A stretch of DNA of 64,000 nucleotides from Streptomyces sp. R28 (lineage in GTDB: Bacteria; Actinomycetota; Actinomycetes; Streptomycetales; Streptomycetaceae). The position numbers and the translations under genes were made by a program. Positions 28,058 through 35,980 of the stretch are shown one piece after another (positions within the stretch are counted from its first letter, which is position 1; each line of letters opens with the position of its first letter). Below the pieces are notes generated by a model, which saw only the letters and a program-made list of their open reading frames with translations, was not told the DNA's origin and ran no database searches. The stretch spans positions 6,809,001-6,873,000 of the forward strand of contig NZ_CP163439.1 in NCBI RefSeq assembly GCF_041052385.1, written 5' to 3'.

Positions 28058-30193
28058 ATGACACGCAAACTGCTGGCCTGGCCCGGTGGGCGCCGGGTCA
28101 AGTGGCTGGTGCTGGTGGGCTGGATCGGTCTGCTGATCGTGCTCCAGCCGCTGGCCGGCAAGCTCGGCGACGTCGAGTCCAACGACGCCGCAGCCTGGCT
28201 GCCCGGCAACGCGGAATCGACCGAAGTGCTCAAGCTCTCCGAGAAGTTCCAGCCCGCCGACACGAGTCCGGCCATCGTCGTCTACGACCGCTCGTCCGGG
28301 ATCACGGCGGCCGACGAGGCCAAGGCCCGGGCCGACGCGGCGGACTTCGCGGACGGCAAGAACGTGGTGGGCGAGCCGTACGGCCCGGTGCGCTCCAAGG
28401 ACGGCAAGGCCCTGCGCACCGTGGTCAACGTGCACCTCGGCAAGGAGGGCTGGGAGGGGCTCAACGAGGCCACGAAGGATCTGCGCAAGGCCGCGCAGCC
28501 CAACGCGCCCGACGGTCTCGGCGTCCATGTGACGGGCCCGACCGGCTATGCCGCCGACTCCGCGGAGTCCTTCAGCAGCGCCGACTTCAAGCTCACGCTG
28601 GCGACCTTCCTCATCGTCGTGACGATCCTCGTCATCACCTACCGCAGTCCGCTGCTCTGGCTGCTGCCGATGATCTCCGCGGGCATGTCCCTGGTCATCT
28701 CGCAGGCCATCATCTACCTGCTGGCCAAGAACGCGGGACTCACGGTCAACGCCCAGACGGCGATGATCCTCACGGTGCTGGTGCTCGGCGCCGCCACCGA
28801 CTACGCGCTGCTGCTGGTCGCCCGCTACCGGGAGGAGCTGCGGCGGCACGAGGACCGGCACGAGGCCATGGCCGGGGCGCTGCACCGCGCGGGTCCCGCC
28901 ATCGTGGCCAGCGCCGCCACCGTCGCCATCAGCATGCTCGTGCTGCTGCTGGCCGCGCTGAACTCCACCAAGGGCCTCGGCCCGGTCTGCGCCGTCGGCG
29001 TGCTGGTCGGCCTGCTGTCGATGATGACGCTGCTGCCCGCCCTGCTGGTGATCTTCGGACGCTGGATCTTCTGGCCGGCCCGGCCGAAGCACGGTACGGA
29101 GCCCGATGTCACCCGGGGCGTGTGGACACGGGTCGCCCGGGGGGTCTCCGGCCGCCCGCGTGGGGTCTGGGTCATCACCAGCCTGGTGCTGGGGGCGGTG
29201 GCCACACTGGCCCTCACCCTGAACGCCGACGGGTTGCAGCAGAAGGACGGCTTCAAGACCAAGCCGGAGTCGGTGGTGGGTGAGGAGATCCTCGCCCGGC
29301 ACTTCCCGGCCGGTTCCGGTGAGCCGATGGTCGTCATCGCCAAGGACTCCTCGGCGGCCCAGGTACGTGGCGCACTTCAGAAGGTGCCCGGCGTCACCGA
29401 GGTCGCGGAGCCCCAGGTCAAGGACGGGCTGGCCTATGTCGAGGTGACGCTCAGCTCCGGAGCGGACAGTCCGGCGGCCATGGACGCGGTCACCGCGGCC
29501 CGCGAGAGCCTCGGCCGGCTGGACGGGGCGGAGGCGATGGTGGGCGGCAGCAGCGCCGTCGTGCACGACATGCGCGAGGCGTCCAGCCGCGACCGCGGCC
29601 TGATCATTCCGGTGATCCTCGCGGTGGTGTTCTGCATCCTCGCGCTGCTGCTGCGGGCGCTCGTGGCCCCGCTGCTGCTGATCGCGAGCGTGGTGCTGTC
29701 CTTCTTCACGGCGCTCGGTCTCGCCGCGTTCTTCTTCAACCACGTCTTCGACTTCGCGGGGGCCGATTCCGCTTTCCCGCTCTGGGTATTCGTCTTTTTG
29801 GTTGCCCTGGGCGTCGACTACAACATCTTCCTAGTCACACGGATCAGGGAGGAGAGCAACCGGTTCGGCACCCGGCAGGGCGCGCTCAAGGGCCTCACCT
29901 CGACCGGTGGCGTGATCACCGCGGCCGGACTGGTGCTGGCCGGGACCTTCGCCGCCCTGGCCACGCTGCCGCTGGTCTTCATCGCCGAACTCGGCTTCAC
30001 GGTGGCGGTGGGCATCCTGCTCGACACCATGATCGTGCGGTCGGTGCTGGTCACCGCGCTCACCCTTGATGTCGGCCGGTGGATGTGGTGGCCGCACCGG
30101 CTCTTCCGGCGCGAGGACTCCGCCGAGGAAATGGCCGGATCGGGAATTTCCGATTCTGTGAATTCGGAGGCGCCGGCTCCTGTTTCCCCGTAG
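28058..30193 (+). CDS. actB: MMPL/RND-family exporter ActB (ActII-ORF3)
   Basis: This 711-residue MMPL-family transporter is made of two halves, each with one helix, a large extracytoplasmic loop and a five-helix bundle. ATDYALLLVARYREEL (about 246-261) and GVDYNIFLVTRIREES (about 586-601) are the paired RND-type motifs in helix 4 of each half. It cooperates with ActA in actinorhodin release. The ATG directly abuts the actA stop. A hairpin follows the gene. Confidence 0.92.
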   Translation: MTRKLLAWPGGRRVKWLVLVGWIGLLIVLQPLAGKLGDVESNDAAAWLPGNAESTEVLKLSEKFQPADTSPAIVVYDRSSGITAADEAKARADAADFADGKNVVGEPYGPVRSKDGKALRTVVNVHLGKEGWEGLNEATKDLRKAAQPNAPDGLGVHVTGPTGYAADSAESFSSADFKLTLATFLIVVTILVITYRSPLLWLLPMISAGMSLVISQAIIYLLAKNAGLTVNAQTAMILTVLVLGAATDYALLLVARYREELRRHEDRHEAMAGALHRAGPAIVASAATVAISMLVLLLAALNSTKGLGPVCAVGVLVGLLSMMTLLPALLVIFGRWIFWPARPKHGTEPDVTRGVWTRVARGVSGRPRGVWVITSLVLGAVATLALTLNADGLQQKDGFKTKPESVVGEEILARHFPAGSGEPMVVIAKDSSAAQVRGALQKVPGVTEVAEPQVKDGLAYVEVTLSSGADSPAAMDAVTAARESLGRLDGAEAMVGGSSAVVHDMREASSRDRGLIIPVILAVVFCILALLLRALVAPLLLIASVVLSFFTALGLAAFFFNHVFDFAGADSAFPLWVFVFLVALGVDYNIFLVTRIREESNRFGTRQGALKGLTSTGGVITAAGLVLAGTFAALATLPLVFIAELGFTVAVGILLDTMIVRSVLVTALTLDVGRWMWWPHRLFRREDSAEEMAGSGISDSVNSEAPAPVSP

Positions 30194-30212
30194 AAAAGCC
30201 GGAAAATGTGAA

Positions 30213-30234
30213 TCAGCGCAGCTCGCTGCGCTGA
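30213..30234 (+). terminator. Terminator of actAB
   Basis: TCAGCGCAG / CTGCGCTGA with a CTCG tetraloop, extended by imperfect AT pairs (AATGTGAA/TTTACATT), lies 20 bp after the actB stop and separates it from the activator gene. Confidence 0.75.
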
Positions 30235-30278
30235 TTTACATTTGGACAAGTAAATGATCTCTTGTGACGCCAACCACA

Positions 30279-30308
30279 TTGAAGTGTGTCAAGTAGGCCT
30301 GTTATTGT
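30279..30308 (+). promoter_or_regulatory. Probable promoter of actII-ORF4
   Basis: TTGAAG (30279-30284) and TATTGT (30303-30308) with an 18-bp spacer stand 39 bp before the activator start, in the most AT-rich stretch of the cluster (30200-30330). In S. coelicolor this region is the target of many pleiotropic regulators. Confidence 0.55.
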
Positions 30309-30347
30309 CGCCCCTAAGAAAACGGAGAATCTCGACGGGGGCGCAGG

Positions 30348-31115
30348 ATGAGATTCAATCTGTTGGGGCATGTCCATGTAATCACTGACGCGGGGCGGCT
30401 AATTCCGCTTAAATCCTCGAAAGCGACCCAGCTCCTGGCGTTGCTGCTGCTCAGGCGGCATGAGGTGGTGGGCTCGGGGGTGCTCATCGAGGAACTGTGG
30501 GCGGATGATCCGCCGCGCAGCGCCATGACAACACTGCAGACCTACGTCTACCACACCCGCCGACTGCTGGCGGAGCACCAGGTGACAGGCGCGGAACGGG
30601 AGTTGGTCCTGACCCGGCCGCCCGGTTACTTCGCCCTGATCGACGACGACGAGCTCGATGTCACGATCGTCGAGCGGCTGATCCGCACGGGCAGCCGACT
30701 GCTTGAGGAGAACCGTCCCGAGGAGGCGCTCGCGTCGCTGAACTCGGGACTGGATCTATGGCGCGGCCCGGCGCTGTCCACCGTGCCGTGCGGCCGGGTA
30801 CTCGAAAGTCATATCGCTCATCTGGAAGAGCTCCGGCTCTTCGGGGTACAGCTCCGCATCGACGCGAATTGGCGGCTGGGCAGGATAGGGCCCATGATTC
30901 CGGAGCTGCGGTCCCTGGTAATTTCCCATCCGCTCAACGAGACCCTGCACGCCAAGCTGATGGGAGCCCTCTACCGGGTGGGCAGGCGAGCGGAGGCGCT
31001 GGCCTCGTACCGAAATCTCCGGCAGATTCTCTCCGATGAGCTGGGGGTGGACCCGACACCCGAAATCCAGCGCATGCATATGGAGATTCTCAACGGTGAT
31101 CACGTGCTCGCGTAG
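30348..31115 (+). CDS. actII-ORF4: SARP-family pathway activator ActII-ORF4
   Basis: This 255-residue activator has an OmpR-like winged-helix N-terminal domain (residues 1-95: SSKATQLLALLLLRRHEVVGSGVLIEELW) and a bacterial transcriptional activation domain (about 100-245) ending DPTPEIQRMHMEILNG. SARPs bind TCGAGCG-like direct repeats and recruit RNA polymerase. Four such boxes are present in this cluster. In S. coelicolor the gene contains a TTA codon that makes it depend on the bldA tRNA. Reading every codon here shows no TTA; CTA occurs at codon 18. Confidence 0.95.
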   Translation: MRFNLLGHVHVITDAGRLIPLKSSKATQLLALLLLRRHEVVGSGVLIEELWADDPPRSAMTTLQTYVYHTRRLLAEHQVTGAERELVLTRPPGYFALIDDDELDVTIVERLIRTGSRLLEENRPEEALASLNSGLDLWRGPALSTVPCGRVLESHIAHLEELRLFGVQLRIDANWRLGRIGPMIPELRSLVISHPLNETLHAKLMGALYRVGRRAEALASYRNLRQILSDELGVDPTPEIQRMHMEILNGDHVLA

Positions 31116-31125
31116 GAACCGGCCG

Positions 31126-31176
31126 GTGAACGCGGTGGAGCCCCTCGCAGCCTGCGAGGGGCTCCACCGCGTTCAC
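31126..31176. terminator. Perfect 25-bp hairpin between actII-ORF4 and actIII
   Basis: Two exactly complementary 25-nt arms (31126-31150 and 31152-31176) are separated by one base. It lies between two convergent genes, ending actII-ORF4 (stop 31115) and actIII (stop 31190). Confidence 0.92.
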
Positions 31177-31189
31177 GCGCCGCCGGCCG

Positions 31190-31975
31190 TCAGTAGTTCC
31201 CCAGGCCGCCGCAGACGTTCAGCGCCTGCGCGGTGACCGCGGCCGCCCCGTCCCCGATCAGATACGCCACCATCTCCGCCACCTCGGACGGCTGCACATA
31301 CCGGCCGATCGGGACGCGCGCGGTGATCCGGTCGAAGGCCTCCTCGGTCGACACCTCCCAGATCTCCGAGTAGTGCTCGCGCACGGACGCGGCCATCGGC
31401 GTCTCGACGAATCCGGGGCAGACGGCGTTCACCGTGATGCCGGTCCTCGCCAGTTCGAGGCCGAGCGCCTTGCTGAAACCGACCACGCCGTGCTTCGACG
31501 CCGAGTACGGCGCGGCGTGCACCACGCCCTGCTTCCCGCCCGTCGAGGCGATGTTGATGATCCGGCCGGTTCCCCGTTCGAGCATGCCGCCGGCCTTCAG
31601 GACCTGCTTGGTCACCCGGAACACGCTGGTGAGATTGGTGTCGATCACATCGAGCCAGAGCTCGTCGGCGAGCTCGGCCGTGGCACCGCCGCCGGGCCGG
31701 CCCGCGTTGTTCACCAGGACGTCGACCGGACCGTAGCGCTCGACCACCGCCGCCACGAGGGCCTCGATCTCGGCGACCGAGCGGACGTCGCAGGTCCGGC
31801 CGTCCGCCTCCACCCCCTCTTCGCGCAGCTCCTTCAGCGTCGTGTGCAGCGCTTCCTCGCCACGCGCGCAGACGAAGACATGCAACCCCTCCTTACCGAG
31901 CCGTCGGGCGATCTCCAGCCCGATACCGCTGGTTGCGCCCGTCACCAGTGCGACCTTCGAGCCCTGCGTGGCCAT
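31190..31975 (-). CDS. actIII: Polyketide C-9 ketoreductase (ActIII)
   Basis: This 261-residue SDR is the first tailoring enzyme on the octaketide, reducing the C-9 carbonyl with NADPH. TGATSGIGLEIARRL (12-26) is the coenzyme loop. The catalytic tetrad falls at N114, S144, Y157 and K161, and the PGG motif at 94-96 that governs stereochemistry is intact; all match ActIII numbering. ATG at 31975 lies downstream of a minus-strand SARP box. It is divergent from actI. Confidence 0.95.
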   Translation of the reverse strand: MATQGSKVALVTGATSGIGLEIARRLGKEGLHVFVCARGEEALHTTLKELREEGVEADGRTCDVRSVAEIEALVAAVVERYGPVDVLVNNAGRPGGGATAELADELWLDVIDTNLTSVFRVTKQVLKAGGMLERGTGRIINIASTGGKQGVVHAAPYSASKHGVVGFSKALGLELARTGITVNAVCPGFVETPMAASVREHYSEIWEVSTEEAFDRITARVPIGRYVQPSEVAEMVAYLIGDGAAAVTAQALNVCGGLGNY

Positions 31976-32011
31976 GTGTCCCTCTCCCTGATTCGTGTCC
32001 CTCACCTGCCC

Positions 32012-32043
32012 AGCCTTGGGCGCCGGGCTCGAGCGACGGTCGA
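32012..32043 (-). promoter_or_regulatory. SARP box of actIII
   Basis: On the minus strand TCGACCG (32043-32037) and TCGAGCC (32032-32026) are spaced 11 bp apart. Eight bases later is AAGGCT (32017-32012) as the -10 box. The actIII start is 36 bp further on. Confidence 0.8.
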
Positions 32044-32110
32044 AGGGGATTGGGGCGCGGCTGGGACGCGGCGCCGGTGGATCCGGCATCGAGGAGGGCC
32101 GTATCGGCCT

Positions 32111-32142
32111 TCGAGCCGCTTTCGAGCCACGGGGCCGACGAT
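32111..32142 (+). promoter_or_regulatory. SARP box of the actI operon
   Basis: Two identical TCGAGCC heptamers at 32111 and 32122 (11-bp spacing) are followed after exactly eight bases by GACGAT (32137-32142). It drives actI-ORF1 and, through overlapping genes, the operon to at least actVB. Confidence 0.85.
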
Positions 32143-32184
32143 GACGAGGACCACCGGACGAACTCATCGAAGGAGCTGTTCGGA

Positions 32185-33459
32185 TTGAAGCGCAGAGTCG
32201 TCATCACGGGCGTCGGCGTCCGCGCCCCGGGCGGGAACGGCACGCGGCAGTTCTGGGAACTGCTCCCCTCGGGGCGGACGGCGACGCGCCGGATCTCGTT
32301 CTTCGACCCCTCGCCGTACCGTTCGCAGGTCGCCGCGGAAGCCGATTTCGACCCGGTCGCCGAGGGCTTCGGCCCGCGGGAGCTCGACCGGATGGACCGG
32401 GCCTCGCAGTTCGCCGTGGCCTGTGCCCGGGAGGCCGTCACCGCGAGCGGGCTCGAATTCGAAAACCTGGACCCCACCCGGGTCGGGGTCAGCCTCGGCA
32501 GCGCCGTGGCCGCCGCGACCAGCCTGGAACGCGAGTATCTGCTGCTGTCGGACTCCGGCCGTGACTGGGAGGTCGACGCCGCCTGGCTGTCCCGGCACAT
32601 GTTCGACTACCTGGTGCCCAGCGTCATGCCGGCCGAAGTGGCCTGGGCGGTCGGCGCCGAGGGCCCGGTCGCGATGGTCTCCAACGGCTGCACCTCGGGC
32701 CTGGACTCCGTGGGCCACGCGGTGCGGCTGATCGAGGAGGGCAGCGCCGACGTGATGGTCGCGGGGGCCGCCGACACCCCGATCACCCCGATCGTCGTCG
32801 CGTGCTTCGACGCGATCCGCGCCACGACGTCGCGCAACGACGACCCGGAGCACGCCTCGCGGCCGTTCGACGGCACGCGCGACGGCTTCGTACTGGCAGA
32901 GGGAGCCGCGATGTTCGTCCTGGAGGACTACGACAGCGCGCTGGCCCGCGGCGCCCACATCCACGCCGAGATACCGGGGTACGCGACGCGCTGCAACGCG
33001 TACCACATGACGGGGCTGAAGGCCGACGGCCGCGAGATGGCCGAGGCCATCCGGGTCGCTCTCGACGAGTCCCGCACGGACGCCACGGACATCGACTACA
33101 TCAACGCCCACGGCTCCGGCACCCGGCAGAACGACCGGCACGAGACCGCGGCGTACAAGCGCGCGCTCGGCGATCACGCCCGGCGCACCCCGGTCAGCTC
33201 CATCAAGTCGATGGTCGGCCACTCGCTCGGCGCGATCGGCTCGCTGGAGATCGCGGCCAGCGTGCTCGCCCTCGAACACGGCGTGGTGCCACCGACCGCG
33301 AACCTGCACACCAGCGACCCGGAGTGCGATCTCGACTATGTCCCGCTGGAGGCGCGGGAGCGGAAACTGGGGACGGTCCTCACCGTGGGCAGCGGCTTCG
33401 GCGGCTTCCAGAGCGCCATGGTCCTGCGCAGCGCCGAGGCTGCGGGGGCGGTCGCATGA
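32185..33459 (+). CDS. actI-ORF1: Ketosynthase alpha of the minimal polyketide synthase (ActI-ORF1)
   Basis: This 424-residue KS-alpha condenses malonyl units into the 16-carbon chain together with CLF and ACP. Counting from TTG at 32185 puts the nucleophile at C169 (SNGCTSGLD), H309 (NAHGSG), K341 and H346 (KSMVGHSLG), exactly the actinorhodin KS numbering, which supports this unusual start. AAGGAG lies about 10 bases upstream. The stop overlaps the CLF start (ATGA), ensuring equal synthesis of the heterodimer. The sequence is very close to the S. coelicolor protein as remembered. Confidence 0.96.
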   Translation: MKRRVVITGVGVRAPGGNGTRQFWELLPSGRTATRRISFFDPSPYRSQVAAEADFDPVAEGFGPRELDRMDRASQFAVACAREAVTASGLEFENLDPTRVGVSLGSAVAAATSLEREYLLLSDSGRDWEVDAAWLSRHMFDYLVPSVMPAEVAWAVGAEGPVAMVSNGCTSGLDSVGHAVRLIEEGSADVMVAGAADTPITPIVVACFDAIRATTSRNDDPEHASRPFDGTRDGFVLAEGAAMFVLEDYDSALARGAHIHAEIPGYATRCNAYHMTGLKADGREMAEAIRVALDESRTDATDIDYINAHGSGTRQNDRHETAAYKRALGDHARRTPVSSIKSMVGHSLGAIGSLEIAASVLALEHGVVPPTANLHTSDPECDLDYVPLEARERKLGTVLTVGSGFGGFQSAMVLRSAEAAGAVA

Positions 33460-34679
33460 GCATCCACATCACCGGAATCGGCGTCGTCGCACCCAACGGT
33501 CTCGGCCTGGAGCAGTACTGGGCGGCCGTGCTGGCCGGCCGCTTCGGCCTCGGCCCGGTCACCCGCTTCGACGTGAGCCGGTACCCGGCCACGCTCGCCG
33601 GCCAGATCGACGACTTCCACGCGCCGGACCACGTCCCGGGCCGGGTGCTGCCGCAGACGGACCCCTCCACGCGGCTCGCACTGACCGCCGCGGCCTGGGC
33701 GCTCCAGGACGCGAAGGCCGACCCGGAGTCGCTCACCGACTACGACATGGGCGTCGTGACGGCCAACGCCTGCGGCGGATTCGACTTCACGCACCGGGAG
33801 TTCCGCAAGCTGTGGACCGAGGGCCCCAAGTCGGTCAGCGTGTACGAGTCCTTCGCGTGGTTCTACGCGGTCAACACCGGCCAGATCTCCATCCGGCACG
33901 GCATGCGCGGCCCGAGCAGTGCCCTGGTCGCCGAGCAGGCCGGGGGCCTGGACGCCCTCGCCCACGCCCGCCGCACGATCCGCCGCGGCACCCCGCTGGT
34001 GGTCTCCGGCGGGGTCGACTCGGCACTCGACCCATGGGGCTGGGTCTCGCAGCTCGCCGGCGGACGGGTCAGCACCGCCACCGACCCGGCCCGCGCCTAT
34101 CTGCCCTTCGACGAGCAGGCGGCCGGCTATGTCCCCGGCGAGGGCGGCGCCATCCTCGTCCTGGAGGACAGCACCGCGGCCGAGGCCCGGGGCCGGCACG
34201 AGACGTACGGCGAACTCGCGGGCTGTGCCTCGACCTTCGACCCGCCCCCCGGCTCCGGACGGCCCCCGGGCCTGGAGCGCGCGATCCGGCTCGCCCTGAC
34301 CGACGCCGGGCTCGGCCCCGAGGACGTCGACGTCGTGTTCGCCGACGGCGCGGGCGTACCCGAGCTGGACGCCGCGGAGGCCCGGGCCATCGGCCAGGTG
34401 TTCGGCAGCCACGGCGTGCCCGTCACCGTCCCGAAGACGACGACGGGCCGGCTCTACTCCGGCGGCGGACCGCTCGACGTGGTCACCGCCCTGATGTCCC
34501 TGCGCGAAGGCGTGATCCCGCCGACCGCGGGTGTGCGCTCCGTACCGCAGGAGTACGGCATCGACCTGGTGCTCGGCGAACCGCGCACCGCGCCCCTGCA
34601 CACCGCCCTGGTCCTGGCCAGGGGCCGCTGGGGCTTCAACTCGGCGGTCGTCCTGCGCCGTACAGAACCGACCTCGTAG
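33456..34679 (+). CDS. actI-ORF2: Ketosynthase beta / chain length factor (ActI-ORF2)
   Basis: This 407-residue partner of the KS has the active-site Cys replaced by Gln161 (VAEQAGG), the hallmark of KS-beta. Residues lining the chain-length gate, F109, T112 and F116, are those of the octaketide (C16) actinorhodin CLF, so the same chain length is predicted. It is translationally coupled to the KS. Confidence 0.96.
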   Translation: MSIHITGIGVVAPNGLGLEQYWAAVLAGRFGLGPVTRFDVSRYPATLAGQIDDFHAPDHVPGRVLPQTDPSTRLALTAAAWALQDAKADPESLTDYDMGVVTANACGGFDFTHREFRKLWTEGPKSVSVYESFAWFYAVNTGQISIRHGMRGPSSALVAEQAGGLDALAHARRTIRRGTPLVVSGGVDSALDPWGWVSQLAGGRVSTATDPARAYLPFDEQAAGYVPGEGGAILVLEDSTAAEARGRHETYGELAGCASTFDPPPGSGRPPGLERAIRLALTDAGLGPEDVDVVFADGAGVPELDAAEARAIGQVFGSHGVPVTVPKTTTGRLYSGGGPLDVVTALMSLREGVIPPTAGVRSVPQEYGIDLVLGEPRTAPLHTALVLARGRWGFNSAVVLRRTEPTS

Positions 34680-34719
34680 CGACAGACGCCTCAGCGACAG
34701 ACGCCTTGGCGACACCGAG
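34678..34719 (+). repeat. 15-bp period tandem repeat before the ACP gene
   Basis: AGCGACAGACGCCT occurs at 34678 and 34693, with a shorter GGCGACA copy at 34708. It starts in the CLF stop codon and fills the gap to the ACP ribosome-binding site. Confidence 0.8.
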
Positions 34720-34733
34720 AACTGGAGACCGCA

Positions 34734-34994
34734 ATGGCAACTCTGCTCACCATCGACGACCTGCGCCGCATCCTCATCGAATGCGCCGGTGAGACCGACG
34801 GAACCGACCTGTCCGGCGACATCCTCGACACCCGCTTCGAGACCATCGGCTACGACTCGCTCGCCCTGATGGAGACCGCGGCGCGGCTCGAGAGCCGGTA
34901 CGACGTGGCCATACCCGACGATGTCGCCGGCCGCGTCGACACCCCTCGTGAGCTGCTCGACCTGGTCAACGGCGCGCTGGCCGAGGCAGCATGA
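34734..34994 (+). CDS. actI-ORF3: Acyl carrier protein (ActI-ORF3)
   Basis: This 86-residue ACP carries the phosphopantetheine arm on Ser42 (GYDSLALMETAARLESRY). Size and motif are those of the actinorhodin ACP. GGAGA is five bases before the ATG. No phosphopantetheinyl transferase or malonyl transferase gene is in the cluster, so these come from elsewhere in the genome. The stop overlaps the aromatase start (ATGA). Confidence 0.97.
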   Translation: MATLLTIDDLRRILIECAGETDGTDLSGDILDTRFETIGYDSLALMETAARLESRYDVAIPDDVAGRVDTPRELLDLVNGALAEAA

Positions 34995-35980
34995 GCCGGC
35001 CGGAGGAACACCGGGTGGTCCATACCTTCAGGACCCCGGCCCCGGCGCGACGGCTGTACGAGCTGGTCGCGCGGGCCGAGCTCTGGCCGGCCGTCTTCGA
35101 ACCCGCGGTGCACGTACGGATCCTGGAGCGCGGCCAGGGCACGGAACGCTTCCAGATCTGGGCGAGCGTGGCCGGACAGGTCAAGACCTGGACGTCCCGT
35201 CGGACGCTGGACCCCGACGCCCTGCGGGTCACGTTCCGGCAGGAGCGCACCCAGGCGCCCATCGCCTCGATGGGCGGGAGCTGGGAGTTCCGGGGCGACG
35301 GCGACGGGACCGAGGTCGTGCTGACCCACGACTTCGCCGCCGTCGACGAAGCCGCCCTGCCGGGACTGCGCGCGGCGCTGGACACGAACAGCGAGAAGGA
35401 GCTGGCCGCGCTGGCCCGGCTCGCGGAGCAGCGACACCCGGTCGAGGAGCTCCTGTTCACGTTCGAGGACACGCTTCAGGTGCCGTCCGCGGACGACGCC
35501 TACGCCTTCATCGAGCGCAGCGACCTGTGGCCGGACCGGCTGCCGCACGTGGGCAAGGTGACACTGACCGAGGAGGCGGCGGGCGCCGGTTCCCCCGGCG
35601 TCCAGGACATGACCATGGAGACCGTGACCGCCGACGGCAGTACGCACACCACTCGTTCGATCCGCCTCTGTTTCCCCGGCGAGAGCATCGTGTACAAGCA
35701 GCTCGTCCCGCCCGCCCTGCTCTCCGGACACAGCGGCGCCTGGCTCTTCGACAAGGGCGACAAGGACACGGTCACCGCCCGCCACACCGTGGCGATCGAC
35801 CCGACCCGGATCGAGGAGGTCCTGGGCGAGGGCAGGACCGTCGCCGACGCCCGCGCCTATCTGCGTGAGGCGCTCGGCGCTAACAGCCGGGCCACGCTCA
35901 GCCACGCGGCCGCCGCCGCGGCTGGGGCTTCCGCTGCCGCTTCCGCTGCCGCTTCCGCTGCCGCCAGGCCGGCGCCGTGA
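34991..35980 (+). CDS. actVII: Bifunctional aromatase/cyclase (ActVII)
   Basis: This 329-residue didomain protein has two START/Bet v1-like (polyketide cyclase) domains, at about 1-150 (RVVHTFRTPAPARRLYELV) and 160-300 (LFTFEDTLQVPSADDAYAFIERSDLW). It dehydrates and aromatises the first ring after ActIII reduction. The C-terminus is alanine-rich, encoded by three exact 12-bp repeats, and appears longer than in S. coelicolor. The stop overlaps the next GTG. Confidence 0.94.
   Translation: MSRPEEHRVVHTFRTPAPARRLYELVARAELWPAVFEPAVHVRILERGQGTERFQIWASVAGQVKTWTSRRTLDPDALRVTFRQERTQAPIASMGGSWEFRGDGDGTEVVLTHDFAAVDEAALPGLRAALDTNSEKELAALARLAEQRHPVEELLFTFEDTLQVPSADDAYAFIERSDLWPDRLPHVGKVTLTEEAAGAGSPGVQDMTMETVTADGSTHTTRSIRLCFPGESIVYKQLVPPALLSGHSGAWLFDKGDKDTVTARHTVAIDPTRIEEVLGEGRTVADARAYLREALGANSRATLSHAAAAAAGASAAASAAASAAARPAP
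35927..35962 (+). repeat. 12-bp tandem repeat (GCTTCCGCTGCC x3) in actVII
   Basis: Three exact consecutive units encode ASAA repeats at the ActVII C-terminus. The repeat is in frame, so copy number may vary between strains. Confidence 0.9.

Noticed and set aside
27623..29743. 706-codon minus-strand frame over actA and actB
   Set aside because: It is antisense to two membrane transporters with clear motifs, and its translation is His/Gln/Arg-rich without domains.
30409..30411. TTA triplet near the start of actII-ORF4
   Set aside because: It is out of frame (CTT AAA), so it is not a bldA target codon.
23036..34719. Short tandem repeats considered as CRISPR-like
   Set aside because: Units are 14-15 bp with almost no spacers and no cas genes; they are simple tandem duplications.
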